Positions 26,574 through 34,915 of a DNA stretch of 64,000 nt are shown here, one piece after another. The DNA lies in the NCBI RefSeq assembly GCF_900142195.1, contig NZ_FRAB01000002.1, positions 1 to 64,000 of the forward strand, given 5' to 3'. The first letter of the stretch is position 1; every line of letters starts with the position of its first letter. The position numbers and the translations under genes are program-made. Under the pieces are notes generated by a model. It ran no database searches. It saw only the letters and a list, made by a program, of their open reading frames with translations, and was not told where the DNA came from. The stretch comes from Paraburkholderia terricola (GTDB lineage Bacteria; Pseudomonadota; Gammaproteobacteria; Burkholderiales; Burkholderiaceae).

Positions 26574-26829
26574 CGGATGAAAGCCTTCGACGCAAGCCTT
26601 GAGAATCCAAGGCTGAACCCATCGCGCGTGCGGCCGGAAACAAATGATTCGAAAGTCATAGTGAAAATCGTCGATTTGTCCCAATTTTAACTGCAATCGC
26701 GGCGGGATTGGCCGCGACCCCTGCCGGTATGTGGAAAACCCGCTAAGCTGGAACGCCGCGATGGGCATGAGCGTTGCGGCCACGCGGGGACCGGCATCGG
26801 CCGACTATGAGTCTCAAGGAGCGAGCAGC

Positions 26830-27378
26830 ATGAGTCAGACAGGCGAAGTCGCCACCCTCGGTGGCGGGTGTTTCTGGTGCCTCGAAGCGGTATATCTGGG
26901 CGTCGATGGCGTGAACTCGGTGGAGTCGGGCTATGCGGGCGGTCATACGCAGCATCCGACCTACGAGCAGGTATGCGATGGCGTGACCGGCCACGCGGAA
27001 GTCGTGAACGTCGACTTCGACCCGGCGAAGATCGGTTATCGCGAGATCCTGGATATCTTCTTTGCGATCCACGATCCGACGCAATTGAATCGGCAGGGCA
27101 ACGACGTCGGCACGCAATATCGCTCGGTGATCTTCACGCATTCGGACGCGCAGCGCGAAACGGCGCTACAGGCGATTCGCGAGATCGGCGAACAAGGCAT
27201 TTACGACGGGCAGATCGTCACGCAAGTGCTGCCGCTCGACGGCAACTACTGGCCTGCCGAGGCCTATCATCAGAACTATTTCGCGCAGCATCCGAACCAG
27301 GGATATTGCTCGTTCGTGGTGGCGCCGAAAGTCGCGAAGTTTCGCCAGAAGTTCGCGCATCGCGTCAAGGCGAGTTGA
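26830..27378 (+). CDS. msrA: Peptide methionine sulfoxide reductase A
   Basis: 182-residue MsrA that reduces Met-S-sulfoxide in proteins. The catalytic motif GGGCFWCLE lies near residues 12-20, followed by GVNSVESGYAGG, VCDGVTGHAEVVNVDFDP and the GTQYRSVIF and PAEAYHQNYF blocks. The start ATG follows CAAGGAGCGAGCAGC; in-frame upstream codons do not resemble the family. It stands alone, divergent from the flavin reductase gene and convergent with the DUF72 gene. Confidence 0.95.
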   Translation: MSQTGEVATLGGGCFWCLEAVYLGVDGVNSVESGYAGGHTQHPTYEQVCDGVTGHAEVVNVDFDPAKIGYREILDIFFAIHDPTQLNRQGNDVGTQYRSVIFTHSDAQRETALQAIREIGEQGIYDGQIVTQVLPLDGNYWPAEAYHQNYFAQHPNQGYCSFVVAPKVAKFRQKFAHRVKAS

Positions 27379-27419
27379 GCGGAGCGGTGGTTCGATTCAG
27401 CCAGGCGATAGCCAACGAG

Positions 27420-27436
27420 CCCTCGTTGAGCGAGGG
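27420..27436. terminator. Weak hairpin between convergent msrA and DUF72 genes
   Basis: Inverted repeat CCCTCG-TTGAG-CGAGGG with no clear T-run on either side. It sits in the short gap between two convergent genes, so it may act as a terminator, but the signal is modest. Confidence 0.35.
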
Positions 27437-27441
27437 TTCGC

Positions 27442-28662
27442 CTAGCCTGGTTCGCCGCTTTCGTTTCGTTCATGTTCGCCGGGCGCCGGCTGCATTGGGT
27501 CATGCTCATGCTCGTGAGCCAGCCGCGCATACGCCTCGACGATCGCCCGCGCCAGTTCGACGCAACTGAGCGGCGCGGACCCTTCCGCTTTATTGTTGAC
27601 CGCGATCACCACCGGCTGGCCGGCCAGCGCGTAGCGCGCGGCCAGTTCGGCGAGCGACGCGCGCGTGGCCGGGTCCTGGTCCACCAGTCGATCGAACGGT
27701 TCGTACTTCGCCTTCGCCTGTTCGTATTTGAAGCCGCCGTGCAGACTCCAGCGCACGATCAGCGGCCCGGCCGGCTCGCCGTCCAGCAGCGCGAGCGCCG
27801 CGGCCTGGCGCAGCGGGTCGGGCATGCGCGCGTGAATGCCGACGCAATAGCGCACGCCCGCCGCCTTCAGCGTGCGGATAAAGCGCGGCGTCAGCAAACT
27901 GGCGTCGCGGATTTCGATTGCGTAGCAGGTGCCTTCGGGCAACGTCGGCAATGCCGCGAGGAATTCGGCGAGGCGTTCGATGAACGCCGCCGGCTCGGCC
28001 AGCATCTGATCGGGCAACGGCGATAACTGAAACACCAATGCGCCGGCTTTCGCGCCGAGTCCTTCGAGACATGGCGTGACGAAGTCGTCGATCGCCATTT
28101 GCGCATTCAGAAAACACGGGTTCAGCGAGACCGGCTCGCCGCGTTCGGCGCGCACGGTGGCGTCGGTGATCGTCATCGGCGCCTTCACGATGAAGCGGAA
28201 ATGCGCCGGCACTTGCTGCGCGTAGCGCAAATACTCGGTGACGGTGAGCGCCTGATAAAACGACCGGTCGATGCTGACCGTCTTGAGCAGCGGATGCGCG
28301 CCGTAGGCCGCGAGACCTTCGCGCGAGAGTTTGCTGTTGCTGTATTCGTCGCCGTAGACGATGCCGTTCCAACCGGGAAACGACCAAGTCGAGGTGCCGA
28401 GGTGGACTTGCGGCGGCAGTTCGGCGGCGAGCGCGAGAAGCTCCGGCGAGGGCGTGGCCGCCAGCACCTCGCGGGCGCGGCGTTTTTTGGGGGCGTCGGC
28501 GGGAACGGCCGGGCGCTCCGCTTGTGCGATTTGAGCCGCTTTCGATGGCGATGGCGCGGGCTCCACCGGCATGCCGAACAGATCGAATTGCCCAGCCTCG
28601 GCTGCCGCGTCATGCTCGCCGTTCACCGGCTCTCCCACTTCACTCGTCCCGCTCCGGTCCAT
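27442..28662 (-). CDS. DUF72 (YecE-like) family protein
   Basis: 406-residue protein with a TIM-barrel-like DUF72 domain from about residue 75: HLGTSTWSFPGWNGIVYGDE, HFRFIVKAPMTITDA, ALVFQLSPLP, CYAIEIRDASLL and VRWSLHGGFKYEQAKAKYEP. The first 70 residues are low-complexity and Ala/Pro-rich, and the last 20 are acidic/His-containing. Function of the family is not established. The ribosome binding site is weak, so a start inside the N-terminal low-complexity part is possible. It is downstream of cfa in the same direction. Confidence 0.82.
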   Translation of the reverse strand: MDRSGTSEVGEPVNGEHDAAAEAGQFDLFGMPVEPAPSPSKAAQIAQAERPAVPADAPKKRRAREVLAATPSPELLALAAELPPQVHLGTSTWSFPGWNGIVYGDEYSNSKLSREGLAAYGAHPLLKTVSIDRSFYQALTVTEYLRYAQQVPAHFRFIVKAPMTITDATVRAERGEPVSLNPCFLNAQMAIDDFVTPCLEGLGAKAGALVFQLSPLPDQMLAEPAAFIERLAEFLAALPTLPEGTCYAIEIRDASLLTPRFIRTLKAAGVRYCVGIHARMPDPLRQAAALALLDGEPAGPLIVRWSLHGGFKYEQAKAKYEPFDRLVDQDPATRASLAELAARYALAGQPVVIAVNNKAEGSAPLSCVELARAIVEAYARLAHEHEHDPMQPAPGEHERNESGEPG

Positions 28663-28734
28663 CGATGTTCGGCCTGCTGTTCAAAGGTTGCGCCACGTCG
28701 GGCCGCCAATGGACGCCACCCCGTCACGCAACCT

Positions 28735-28770
28735 GGGTACGCCGCCACGGCAAGTCGTGGCGGCGTACCC
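28735..28770 (-). terminator. 15-bp perfect hairpin just after cfa
   Basis: GGGTACGCCGCCACG-GCAAGT-CGTGGCGGCGTACCC, perfect over 15 bp, beginning 3 bases after the cfa stop on the minus strand. No T-run follows, so it is either a Rho-assisted or stabilising 3' structure rather than a classic intrinsic terminator. Confidence 0.5.
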
Positions 28771-28773
28771 GTA

Positions 28774-29988
28774 TCACAGCGGTTTCTCGTACATATAGCG
28801 GCGCGACCATGGTAAGGTTTTCGCGCTGCGGCCGGCTTTGCGGCACACCACCTGGTAGATGGACACGTCGTCGTTCTCGAACGCATACGCGCAGCCGGCC
28901 AGATACACGCGCCAGATGCGGAATTTTTCGTCGTCGACCAGACTGCGGGCTTCCTCCGCATGCGCCTCGAAGTTCTCCGCCCAGATTTCCAGCGTGTGCG
29001 CATAGTGACGGCGCAGGCTTTCCACGTCAACCGCTTCGAGCCCGCCGCGCTGCATCGATTCGAGCGCGAGGCTGATGTGCGGCAGTTCTCCGTCCGGGAA
29101 CACATAGCGGTCGATGAATTCGCCGCCGCCGAGCGCGGTTTCGCCGCTGTCCGCATCGCTCGACGTGATGCCGTGATTCATCGCGATGCCGTCGTCGACC
29201 AGCAGGTCGCGGATCTTCTCGAAGTAGCCCGGCAGATTCTTGCGGCCGACGTGCTCGAACATGCCGACGCTGGTGATGCGGTCGAATTGCCCGACGACGT
29301 CGCGGTAATCCTGCAGACGAATCTCGATCTGGCTTTCGAGGCCCGCGGCTTTCACGCGAGCGGTGGCGAGATCGTACTGATTCTGCGAGAGCGTCACGCC
29401 CACGCACTTCGCGCCGAATTTCCGTGCCGCACGCAATACGAGCGCGCCCCAGCCGCAGCCGATGTCGAGCAGGCGCTGCCCCGGCTGCAACTGGATCTTG
29501 GTGAGGATGTGGTCGATCTTCTTGATCTGCGCGGTGGCGAGATCCTCGTCGCCGTTTTCGAAGTACGCACACGAGTACACCATGTTCTCGTCGAGCCACA
29601 GCTTGTAGAACTCGTTCGAGACGTCGTAGTGATACTGGATCGCCTTCTTGTCCGACGCTTTCGAATGATTGAAGTAGCGCCGCACGCGCGCCAGCTTGCT
29701 CGCACTGGTGACGGTGCTGCGCGCAAGCTGGTAGCTGATATTGATGATGTCCGACAGCTTGCCTTCGATGTCGATCTTGCCCTTGACGTACGCCTCGCCG
29801 AGATTGTCGAGGCTCGGTTCGAGCAGATAGGGCAGCGCCGTGGCGCTTTTGACGTGCAGCGTGACCTGAGGCGCGGCGAACTGCCCGAAGTCATGTTGCT
29901 GGCCGTCCCACAGCACAAGGCGCGCTGGCAAGTTCGCCCTCGTTTTTACATCGTCCACCCACTGCGCCAGCTTTTTCTCCCAGAACAT
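28774..29988 (-). CDS. cfa: Cyclopropane-fatty-acyl-phospholipid synthase
   Basis: SAM-dependent methylase of 404 residues that turns cis double bonds of membrane phospholipid acyl chains into cyclopropane rings. The N-terminal 120 residues form the Cfa lipid-binding part. Then come IQYHYDVSNEFYKLWLDENM, MVYSCAYFENGDEDL, the SAM motif LLDIGCGWGALVLRAARKFG and the active-site region VGMFEHVGRKNLPGYFEKI. FPDGELPHISLALESMQRGG follows. Length is slightly more than the E. coli enzyme. The protein is expected at the inner membrane face. Stationary-phase control is usual for the family but not visible here. Confidence 0.93.
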   Translation of the reverse strand: MFWEKKLAQWVDDVKTRANLPARLVLWDGQQHDFGQFAAPQVTLHVKSATALPYLLEPSLDNLGEAYVKGKIDIEGKLSDIINISYQLARSTVTSASKLARVRRYFNHSKASDKKAIQYHYDVSNEFYKLWLDENMVYSCAYFENGDEDLATAQIKKIDHILTKIQLQPGQRLLDIGCGWGALVLRAARKFGAKCVGVTLSQNQYDLATARVKAAGLESQIEIRLQDYRDVVGQFDRITSVGMFEHVGRKNLPGYFEKIRDLLVDDGIAMNHGITSSDADSGETALGGGEFIDRYVFPDGELPHISLALESMQRGGLEAVDVESLRRHYAHTLEIWAENFEAHAEEARSLVDDEKFRIWRVYLAGCAYAFENDDVSIYQVVCRKAGRSAKTLPWSRRYMYEKPL

Positions 29989-30128
29989 GTGATTTCTCCG
30001 TGTCTGTTGAACTAAAGCAAAGCTCGTGCGGATCGTTACTCAGTGCGACGCAACTCCCATGCCGCGAGCACGATCCTGCCGCCGCGCGCTGCTGCGTTGG
30101 CAACGCGCTGGCGGCGTTGTATCCGGGT

Positions 30129-30770
30129 TCAAGGCGAGAGGCGGGAGATCAGCCAGTCGCTGCTTTCGCTTGAACGTGTGTAGAGCAGCCGGTCGTGCAG
30201 ACGCGACGGCCGGCCCTGCCAGAATTCGATGGCCTCGGGGACCAGACGATAGCCGCCCCAGTGCGGCGGGCGCGGCGGCTGGTCGCCGTATTGCAGGCGG
30301 ATTTCGCGCTCGCGTGTTTCAAGCTGCGAGCGGCTTTCAATTATCTGACTTTGATTGGACGCCCACGCGCCGATGCGTGAACCGAGCGGGCGCGACGCGA
30401 AGTACGCATCGCTTTCTTCCTCGCTGGTTTTAACGACGCGGCCCTCGACGCGCACCTGGCGCTCGAGTTCGATCCAGTAGAACAGGAGGCTGGCGTAGGG
30501 GTTGGCGGCCAGCTCCAGGCCCTTGCGGCTCTGGTAGTTGGTGAAGAACACGAAGCCTCGTTCGTCCACGCCTTTGATCAGCACAATGCGCGCCGACGGC
30601 CGGCCGCGCGAGTCGACCGTGGCCAAGGTCATCGTGTTCGGCTCGGGCAGCCTGGCGTCGACCGCTTGTTGAAACCACGTTTCGAATTGACGGAACGGGT
30701 TGCGGTCGACATCGCCAACGTCCAGCGAACCGAGCGAATAATTTTTTCGAAGTTCGGCGAGTGAGGTCAT
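30129..30770 (-). CDS. pdxH: Pyridoxamine 5'-phosphate oxidase
   Basis: FMN enzyme of 213 residues making pyridoxal 5'-phosphate, cytoplasmic and dimeric. Family signs are [55 protein letters not shown], the [16 protein letters not shown] block and the C-terminal PLP-contact region [10 protein letters not shown]. The length matches the family. It lies between cfa and tcdA with its own upstream region. Confidence 0.95.
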   Translation of the reverse strand: MTSLAELRKNYSLGSLDVGDVDRNPFRQFETWFQQAVDARLPEPNTMTLATVDSRGRPSARIVLIKGVDERGFVFFTNYQSRKGLELAANPYASLLFYWIELERQVRVEGRVVKTSEEESDAYFASRPLGSRIGAWASNQSQIIESRSQLETREREIRLQYGDQPPRPPHWGGYRLVPEAIEFWQGRPSRLHDRLLYTRSSESSDWLISRLSP

Positions 30771-31026
30771 GTTCTTATGCGAACGCTACAGTTCGGCCAG
30801 TATAGCTAAGGAGCGAAATCTTTGCGCGCGGCCAGATCAAGGGACCGGACATTGCACCGAGGCATGCCGTCTCGCGCTTGCGCGCCTTTCGTAAAGCCTT
30901 CGGTTAGCTGGCGACGCCGCGACGCCCCACGGCCATCCCGACCGACGCGTTCAGGCAAAATACCGACTGCGAGTACCCAGGCGTCGCCCCATTCTGTATT
31001 GCCTCTTTTCAACGAGCCTTGTCACC

Positions 31027-31887
31027 ATGTCCAGCACCACCGCGCAATCCGATCTTACTACCAGCGTCGACGGGAGCGAAACCGCCGACCGCGCGCGGCG
31101 CTTCGGCGGCATCGCTCGCCTGTATGGCGCGCCGGCGCTCGCCGCGTTCGAAGGCGCGCATGTCGCGGTGATCGGCATCGGCGGAGTGGGCTCGTGGGTG
31201 GCGGAGGCGTTGGCGCGCAGCGCGGTCGGCACGCTCACGCTGATCGATCTCGACAACGTCGCCGAAAGCAACACCAACCGGCAGATCCACGCGCTCGACG
31301 GCAACTTCGGCAAGCCCAAAGTGGAAGCGATGGCCGAGCGCATCGCGGCGATCAATCCGTTTTGCGACGTGCGGCTGGTGGAGGATTTTGTCGAGCCGGA
31401 TAACTTCGCGGCGACGCTCGGCGGCGGTTTCGATTACCTGGTCGACGCGATCGACAGCGTGCGCACCAAGACCGCGTTGATCGCATGGTGCGTCGAGAGG
31501 AAACAGCCGTTGATCACGGTGGGCGGCGCGGGCGGCCAGCTCGATCCCACGCGCATTCGCATCGACGATCTCGCGCTGACGATCCAGGACCCGTTGCTCT
31601 CGAAAGTACGTGGACAGTTACGCAAACAGCATGGTTTTCCGCGCGGGCCGAAGGCGAAGTTCAAGGTGAGCGCGGTGTATTCCGACGAGCCGCTGATCTA
31701 TCCCGAAGCGGCCGTCTGCGATATCGACGAGGAAGCCGAGCACGTCACGACCTCGCCGGGGCACACCGGGCCGGTCGGTCTGAACTGCGCGGGTTTTGGT
31801 TCGAGCGTGTGCGTGACGGCAAGCTTCGGGTTTGCCGCGGCCGCGCACGTGTTGCGGGCGTTGGCGAAGCAGGCGGCAGCAGCTTGA
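31027..31887 (+). CDS. tcdA: tRNA threonylcarbamoyladenosine dehydratase
   Basis: E1-like ATP-dependent enzyme of 286 residues that cyclises t6A37 of tRNA to ct6A. Seen: RFGGIARLYGAPALAAFEGA, the nucleotide site VIGIGGVGSWVAEALARSAV, LIDLDNVAESNTNRQIHAL, YLVDAIDSVRTKTALIAWC and the C-terminal GHTGPVGLNCAGFGSSVCVT. These are the CsdL/YgdL features rather than MoeB or ThiF (no CxxC zinc pairs). Monocistronic by layout, convergent with the thioredoxin gene. Confidence 0.92.
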   Translation: MSSTTAQSDLTTSVDGSETADRARRFGGIARLYGAPALAAFEGAHVAVIGIGGVGSWVAEALARSAVGTLTLIDLDNVAESNTNRQIHALDGNFGKPKVEAMAERIAAINPFCDVRLVEDFVEPDNFAATLGGGFDYLVDAIDSVRTKTALIAWCVERKQPLITVGGAGGQLDPTRIRIDDLALTIQDPLLSKVRGQLRKQHGFPRGPKAKFKVSAVYSDEPLIYPEAAVCDIDEEAEHVTTSPGHTGPVGLNCAGFGSSVCVTASFGFAAAAHVLRALAKQAAAA

Positions 31888-31936
31888 GAGCGCATCCAGG
31901 CGCGGCGCACTGGCCGCACCTGAACGGCGGCACGGA

Positions 31937-32785
31937 TCAGAACAGCGACGCGCTCAGCTTGCGCCGCCATTGCGACACGAGTTCCGGCTGATGCGCGGCC
32001 AGATCGAACACCGACAGCATCGTCTTGCGGCCGATGTCGTCGCGGAACGTGCGGTCGCGCTGCACGATCGCCAGCAGGTGTTCGAGCGCCCCCGCGTACT
32101 TGCGGCGCGCGATCAGCGCGCTAGCCAGATCGAAGCGCGCTTCGAGATCGTCCGGGTTCGACGCGACCCTGGCTTCGAGCGCATCCGTGGGCGGCAGGTC
32201 GGCGGCGGCGTCCACGGCGTCGAGCCGCGTCTTGATCGCGTTGAAGCGCGCGTCGATGCCTTGCGTGGTTTTCGGCGACAGCAGATCGACTTCGTCGCGC
32301 GCTTCGTCGATACGGTTGTCTTCGAGCAGCATTTCGATGCGGTCCATGCGCGCTTCGTCGAAGCCGGGGTCGTAGGCGAGCGCGGCTTGCAGCGCGTCGT
32401 ACGCATCTTCACGGCGGCCTTCGGCCAGCGCGGTTTGCGCTTCGAGACGCGACGCGTCCGCGCCTTGCGGCACGAGCCGCTCGATAAACTCGCGCAACTG
32501 GCCTTCCGGCAGCACGCCGACGAACTGATCGACCGGCCGGCCGTCGGCGAACGCCATGACGTGCGGAATGCTGCGCACCTGGAAGTGCGCGGCCAGTTCC
32601 TGATTCTCGTCCACGTTCACCTTCACGAGCTTCCATTTGCCGGCGGCTTCGGCTTCGAGCTTTTCGAGCATCGGGCCGAGCGTCTTGCAGGGGCCGCACC
32701 ACGGCGCCCAGAAATCGACCAGCACGGGAGCCAGTGTCGACGCCGTGATGACGTCCTGTTCGAAAGTGGCCAGAGTGGTGTCCAT
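31937..32785 (-). CDS. Thioredoxin-TPR protein, CnoX (YbbN)-like
   Basis: 282-residue protein with an N-terminal thioredoxin fold and a C-terminal TPR region. The active site WAPWCGPCKTLGPML is a complete WCGPC, near residues 27-31. E. coli CnoX has SQHC instead, so this protein should be redox active, as reported for some other bacterial CnoX proteins. The TPR-like part runs from about residue 115 (RLEAQTALAEGRREDAYDAL, then repeated helices) to RTFRDDIGRKTMLSVFDLAA. The family acts as a chaperedoxin handing substrates to GroEL and DnaK. It sits between tcdA and pirin. Confidence 0.85.
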   Translation of the reverse strand: MDTTLATFEQDVITASTLAPVLVDFWAPWCGPCKTLGPMLEKLEAEAAGKWKLVKVNVDENQELAAHFQVRSIPHVMAFADGRPVDQFVGVLPEGQLREFIERLVPQGADASRLEAQTALAEGRREDAYDALQAALAYDPGFDEARMDRIEMLLEDNRIDEARDEVDLLSPKTTQGIDARFNAIKTRLDAVDAAADLPPTDALEARVASNPDDLEARFDLASALIARRKYAGALEHLLAIVQRDRTFRDDIGRKTMLSVFDLAAHQPELVSQWRRKLSASLF

Positions 32786-32874
32786 TGCGTCCTCGTCGAT
32801 AAAACGGTTTATTGACTAGTTGGGGGCGAGTGCCGTGGATTCAACGCGGCGCGTTCGGCCGCGCCTGCCGGTGT

Positions 32875-33750
32875 TCATTTTCGGGTCGGCAGCGGAATCC
32901 ATTCGGTTTCTCCCGGCACTTTGCCCATATCCTGATTGCTCCACGCGAGCTTCGCGGCTTCGATCTTCTCGCGCGAACTGGCGACGAAATTCCATTCGAT
33001 AAAGCGCTCGCCATCGAGTTTCTCACCGCCGAGCAGCATGACGCGCGCCCCCTGCGTGCTCGCGAGCGTGACCGTTTCGTCGAGCGCGAGCACCGCCATC
33101 TGACCGGGTTCGAGCGGCGCGCCGTCGATCTCCAGGTCGCCGTCCACGAGGTACACGCCGCGTTCCTCGTGCTCCGGTTCGAGCGCGAAGGCGCCGCCCG
33201 GCGCGAACTGCGCGGCGACGTACAGCGTGCCCGAAAACGTCGCGACCGGCGAGGTTTCGCCGAAGGCCGTGCCCGCGATCACGCGCAGCGTGACGCCGTT
33301 GCGCTCGACCACGGGCAGCGTGTGGGCGGCGTGATGCGCGAACGACGGCTCGATGTCCTCGTCCTCCAACGGCAGCGCAACCCAGGTCTGGATGCCGTGC
33401 ATGGTGAGGCCGCTCGCGCGGTCTTCGGCGGGCGTGCGCTCGGAGTGGACGATGCCGCGCCCGGCCGTCATCCAGTTGACGTCGCCTGGGACGATCTTCT
33501 GCTCGGAGCCGAGGCTGTCGCGATGCATGACCGCGCCTTCGAACAGATAGGTGACGGTGGCGAGGCCGATATGCGGATGCGGACGCACGTCGAGACCGAC
33601 ACCGGGTTCGAGCGTGGCGGGGCCCATGTGGTCGAAGAAGATGAACGGCCCGATCAAACGCGCAGCCAGGGCGGGCAGCACGCGCCGCACCGTCAGGTTG
33701 CCGACGTCGCGCAGATGCGGCTTGAGGACTGCTTTGATCGAGGAGGACAT
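32875..33750 (-). CDS. Pirin family protein
   Basis: Bicupin of 291 residues. The N-terminal cupin holds the metal-binding set: RPHPHIGLATVTYLFEGA (two His), then GDVNWMTAGRGIVHSERTP (His and Glu). GPFIFFDHMGPATL precedes it. The C-terminal half has ERGVYLVDGDLEIDGAPLEP and MLLGGEKLDGERFIEWNFV. Bacterial pirins of this type often have quercetin dioxygenase activity or bind regulators, but function cannot be set here. Single gene, reverse strand. Confidence 0.9.
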   Translation of the reverse strand: MSSSIKAVLKPHLRDVGNLTVRRVLPALAARLIGPFIFFDHMGPATLEPGVGLDVRPHPHIGLATVTYLFEGAVMHRDSLGSEQKIVPGDVNWMTAGRGIVHSERTPAEDRASGLTMHGIQTWVALPLEDEDIEPSFAHHAAHTLPVVERNGVTLRVIAGTAFGETSPVATFSGTLYVAAQFAPGGAFALEPEHEERGVYLVDGDLEIDGAPLEPGQMAVLALDETVTLASTQGARVMLLGGEKLDGERFIEWNFVASSREKIEAAKLAWSNQDMGKVPGETEWIPLPTRK

Positions 33751-33924
33751 GGGGGGCTCGGCTGGAAGGATGGGTTGGGATTTTGCTCAATGGATGATTC
33801 TACTGCGGAGGGCGGAATGCTGACGGATCGAAGCACGTCGGCGCTCCGGCAATCCGTAGCGCGGCCCATCGCTTGCGGCCGCCTCCGCTAAACTGCCGGA
33901 TTGAACAACCAATCGGAGACTGGG

Positions 33925-34806
33925 ATGTCGCCCAGGGATTTGCTGCTCGCGCTGGTGGTCGTCGTGGCGTGGGGCGTCAATTTCGTCGTGATCAAGGTGG
34001 GCCTGCATGGTGTGCCGCCGATGCTGCTCGGCGCGCTGCGCTTCACGCTCGCCGCGGTGCCGGCGGTGTTTTTCGTCAAGCGTCCGCGCATGCCGTGGCG
34101 CTGGCTGCTCGCCTACGGCGCGACGATCTCGTTCGGCCAGTTCGCGTTTCTGTTCTCGGCCATGTATGTGGGCATGCCGGCGGGGCTCGCTTCACTGGTC
34201 CTGCAGGCGCAGGCGTTTTTCACGCTGATGTTCGCGGCGCTGTTCCTGCATGAGCGCTTTCGCGTGCCGAACATCGTCGGATTGCTGATCGCCGCGGGCG
34301 GGCTCGCGCTGATCGGCTTGCAAGGCGGTCACGAGATGACGCTCGCCGGTTTCGTCCTCACGCTGTGCGCCGCGTGTTCGTGGGCGCTCGGCAACATCGT
34401 CACGAAGAAGGTGGGCAAGGTCGATCTGGTCGGGCTCGTGGTGTGGGGCAGCCTGATTCCGCCATTGCCGTTCTTCGCGTTCTCGTATGCGTTCGAGGGA
34501 CCGCAGCGAATCGCCGCGGCGCTCTCGGGCATCAGCGCGATGTCGATTTTCGCCGTCGTCTATCTCGCGTTCGTTGCGACGCTGCTCGGCTACGGGTTGT
34601 GGAGCCGGCTGCTCTCGCGCTATCCGGCGAGCCAGGTCGCGCCGTTCTCGTTGCTGGTGCCGATCGTCGGGCTCGCGTCCGCCTCTTTGTTTCTCGACGA
34701 GCGCTTGTCCGTCGCGCAAATCGTCGGCGCCTTGCTGGTGATGGCGGGGCTGGCGGTGAACGTGTTCGGCGGCTGGGTCGTGCAGCGTTTGTCGCCGGCG
34801 CGTTGA
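33925..34806 (+). CDS. EamA/DMT-family exporter
   Basis: Drug/metabolite transporter of 293 residues with ten predicted membrane segments arranged as two EamA repeats. It begins LLLALVVVVAWGVNFVVIKVG; the second half starts at LAGFVLTLCAACSWALGNIV. Family strings include GLASLVLQAQAFFTLMFAAL and SQVAPFSLLVPIVGLASASL, close to the YedA/RhtA-type amino-acid and metabolite exporters. The ATG after CGGAGACTGGG is chosen over a TTG eight codons upstream. Substrate unknown. Confidence 0.85.
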   Translation: MSPRDLLLALVVVVAWGVNFVVIKVGLHGVPPMLLGALRFTLAAVPAVFFVKRPRMPWRWLLAYGATISFGQFAFLFSAMYVGMPAGLASLVLQAQAFFTLMFAALFLHERFRVPNIVGLLIAAGGLALIGLQGGHEMTLAGFVLTLCAACSWALGNIVTKKVGKVDLVGLVVWGSLIPPLPFFAFSYAFEGPQRIAAALSGISAMSIFAVVYLAFVATLLGYGLWSRLLSRYPASQVAPFSLLVPIVGLASASLFLDERLSVAQIVGALLVMAGLAVNVFGGWVVQRLSPAR

Positions 34807-34832
34807 GCGTTGAGCGGATGTGAGACCGGATA

Positions 34833-34864
34833 GCAGAACGGCCGCGATCGAGCGGCCGTTCTGC
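34833..34864. terminator. Bidirectional hairpin between eamA-type gene and amiC
   Basis: Perfect 13-bp stem GCAGAACGGCCGC-GATCGA-GCGGCCGTTCTGC located between convergent stops. T-runs are short, so efficiency is uncertain. Confidence 0.6.
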
Positions 34865-34915
34865 GTTGCGCACCAGGGCGCGGCTTGATGCGGGGCGGCG
34901 CGACTGCGCGCGCCG

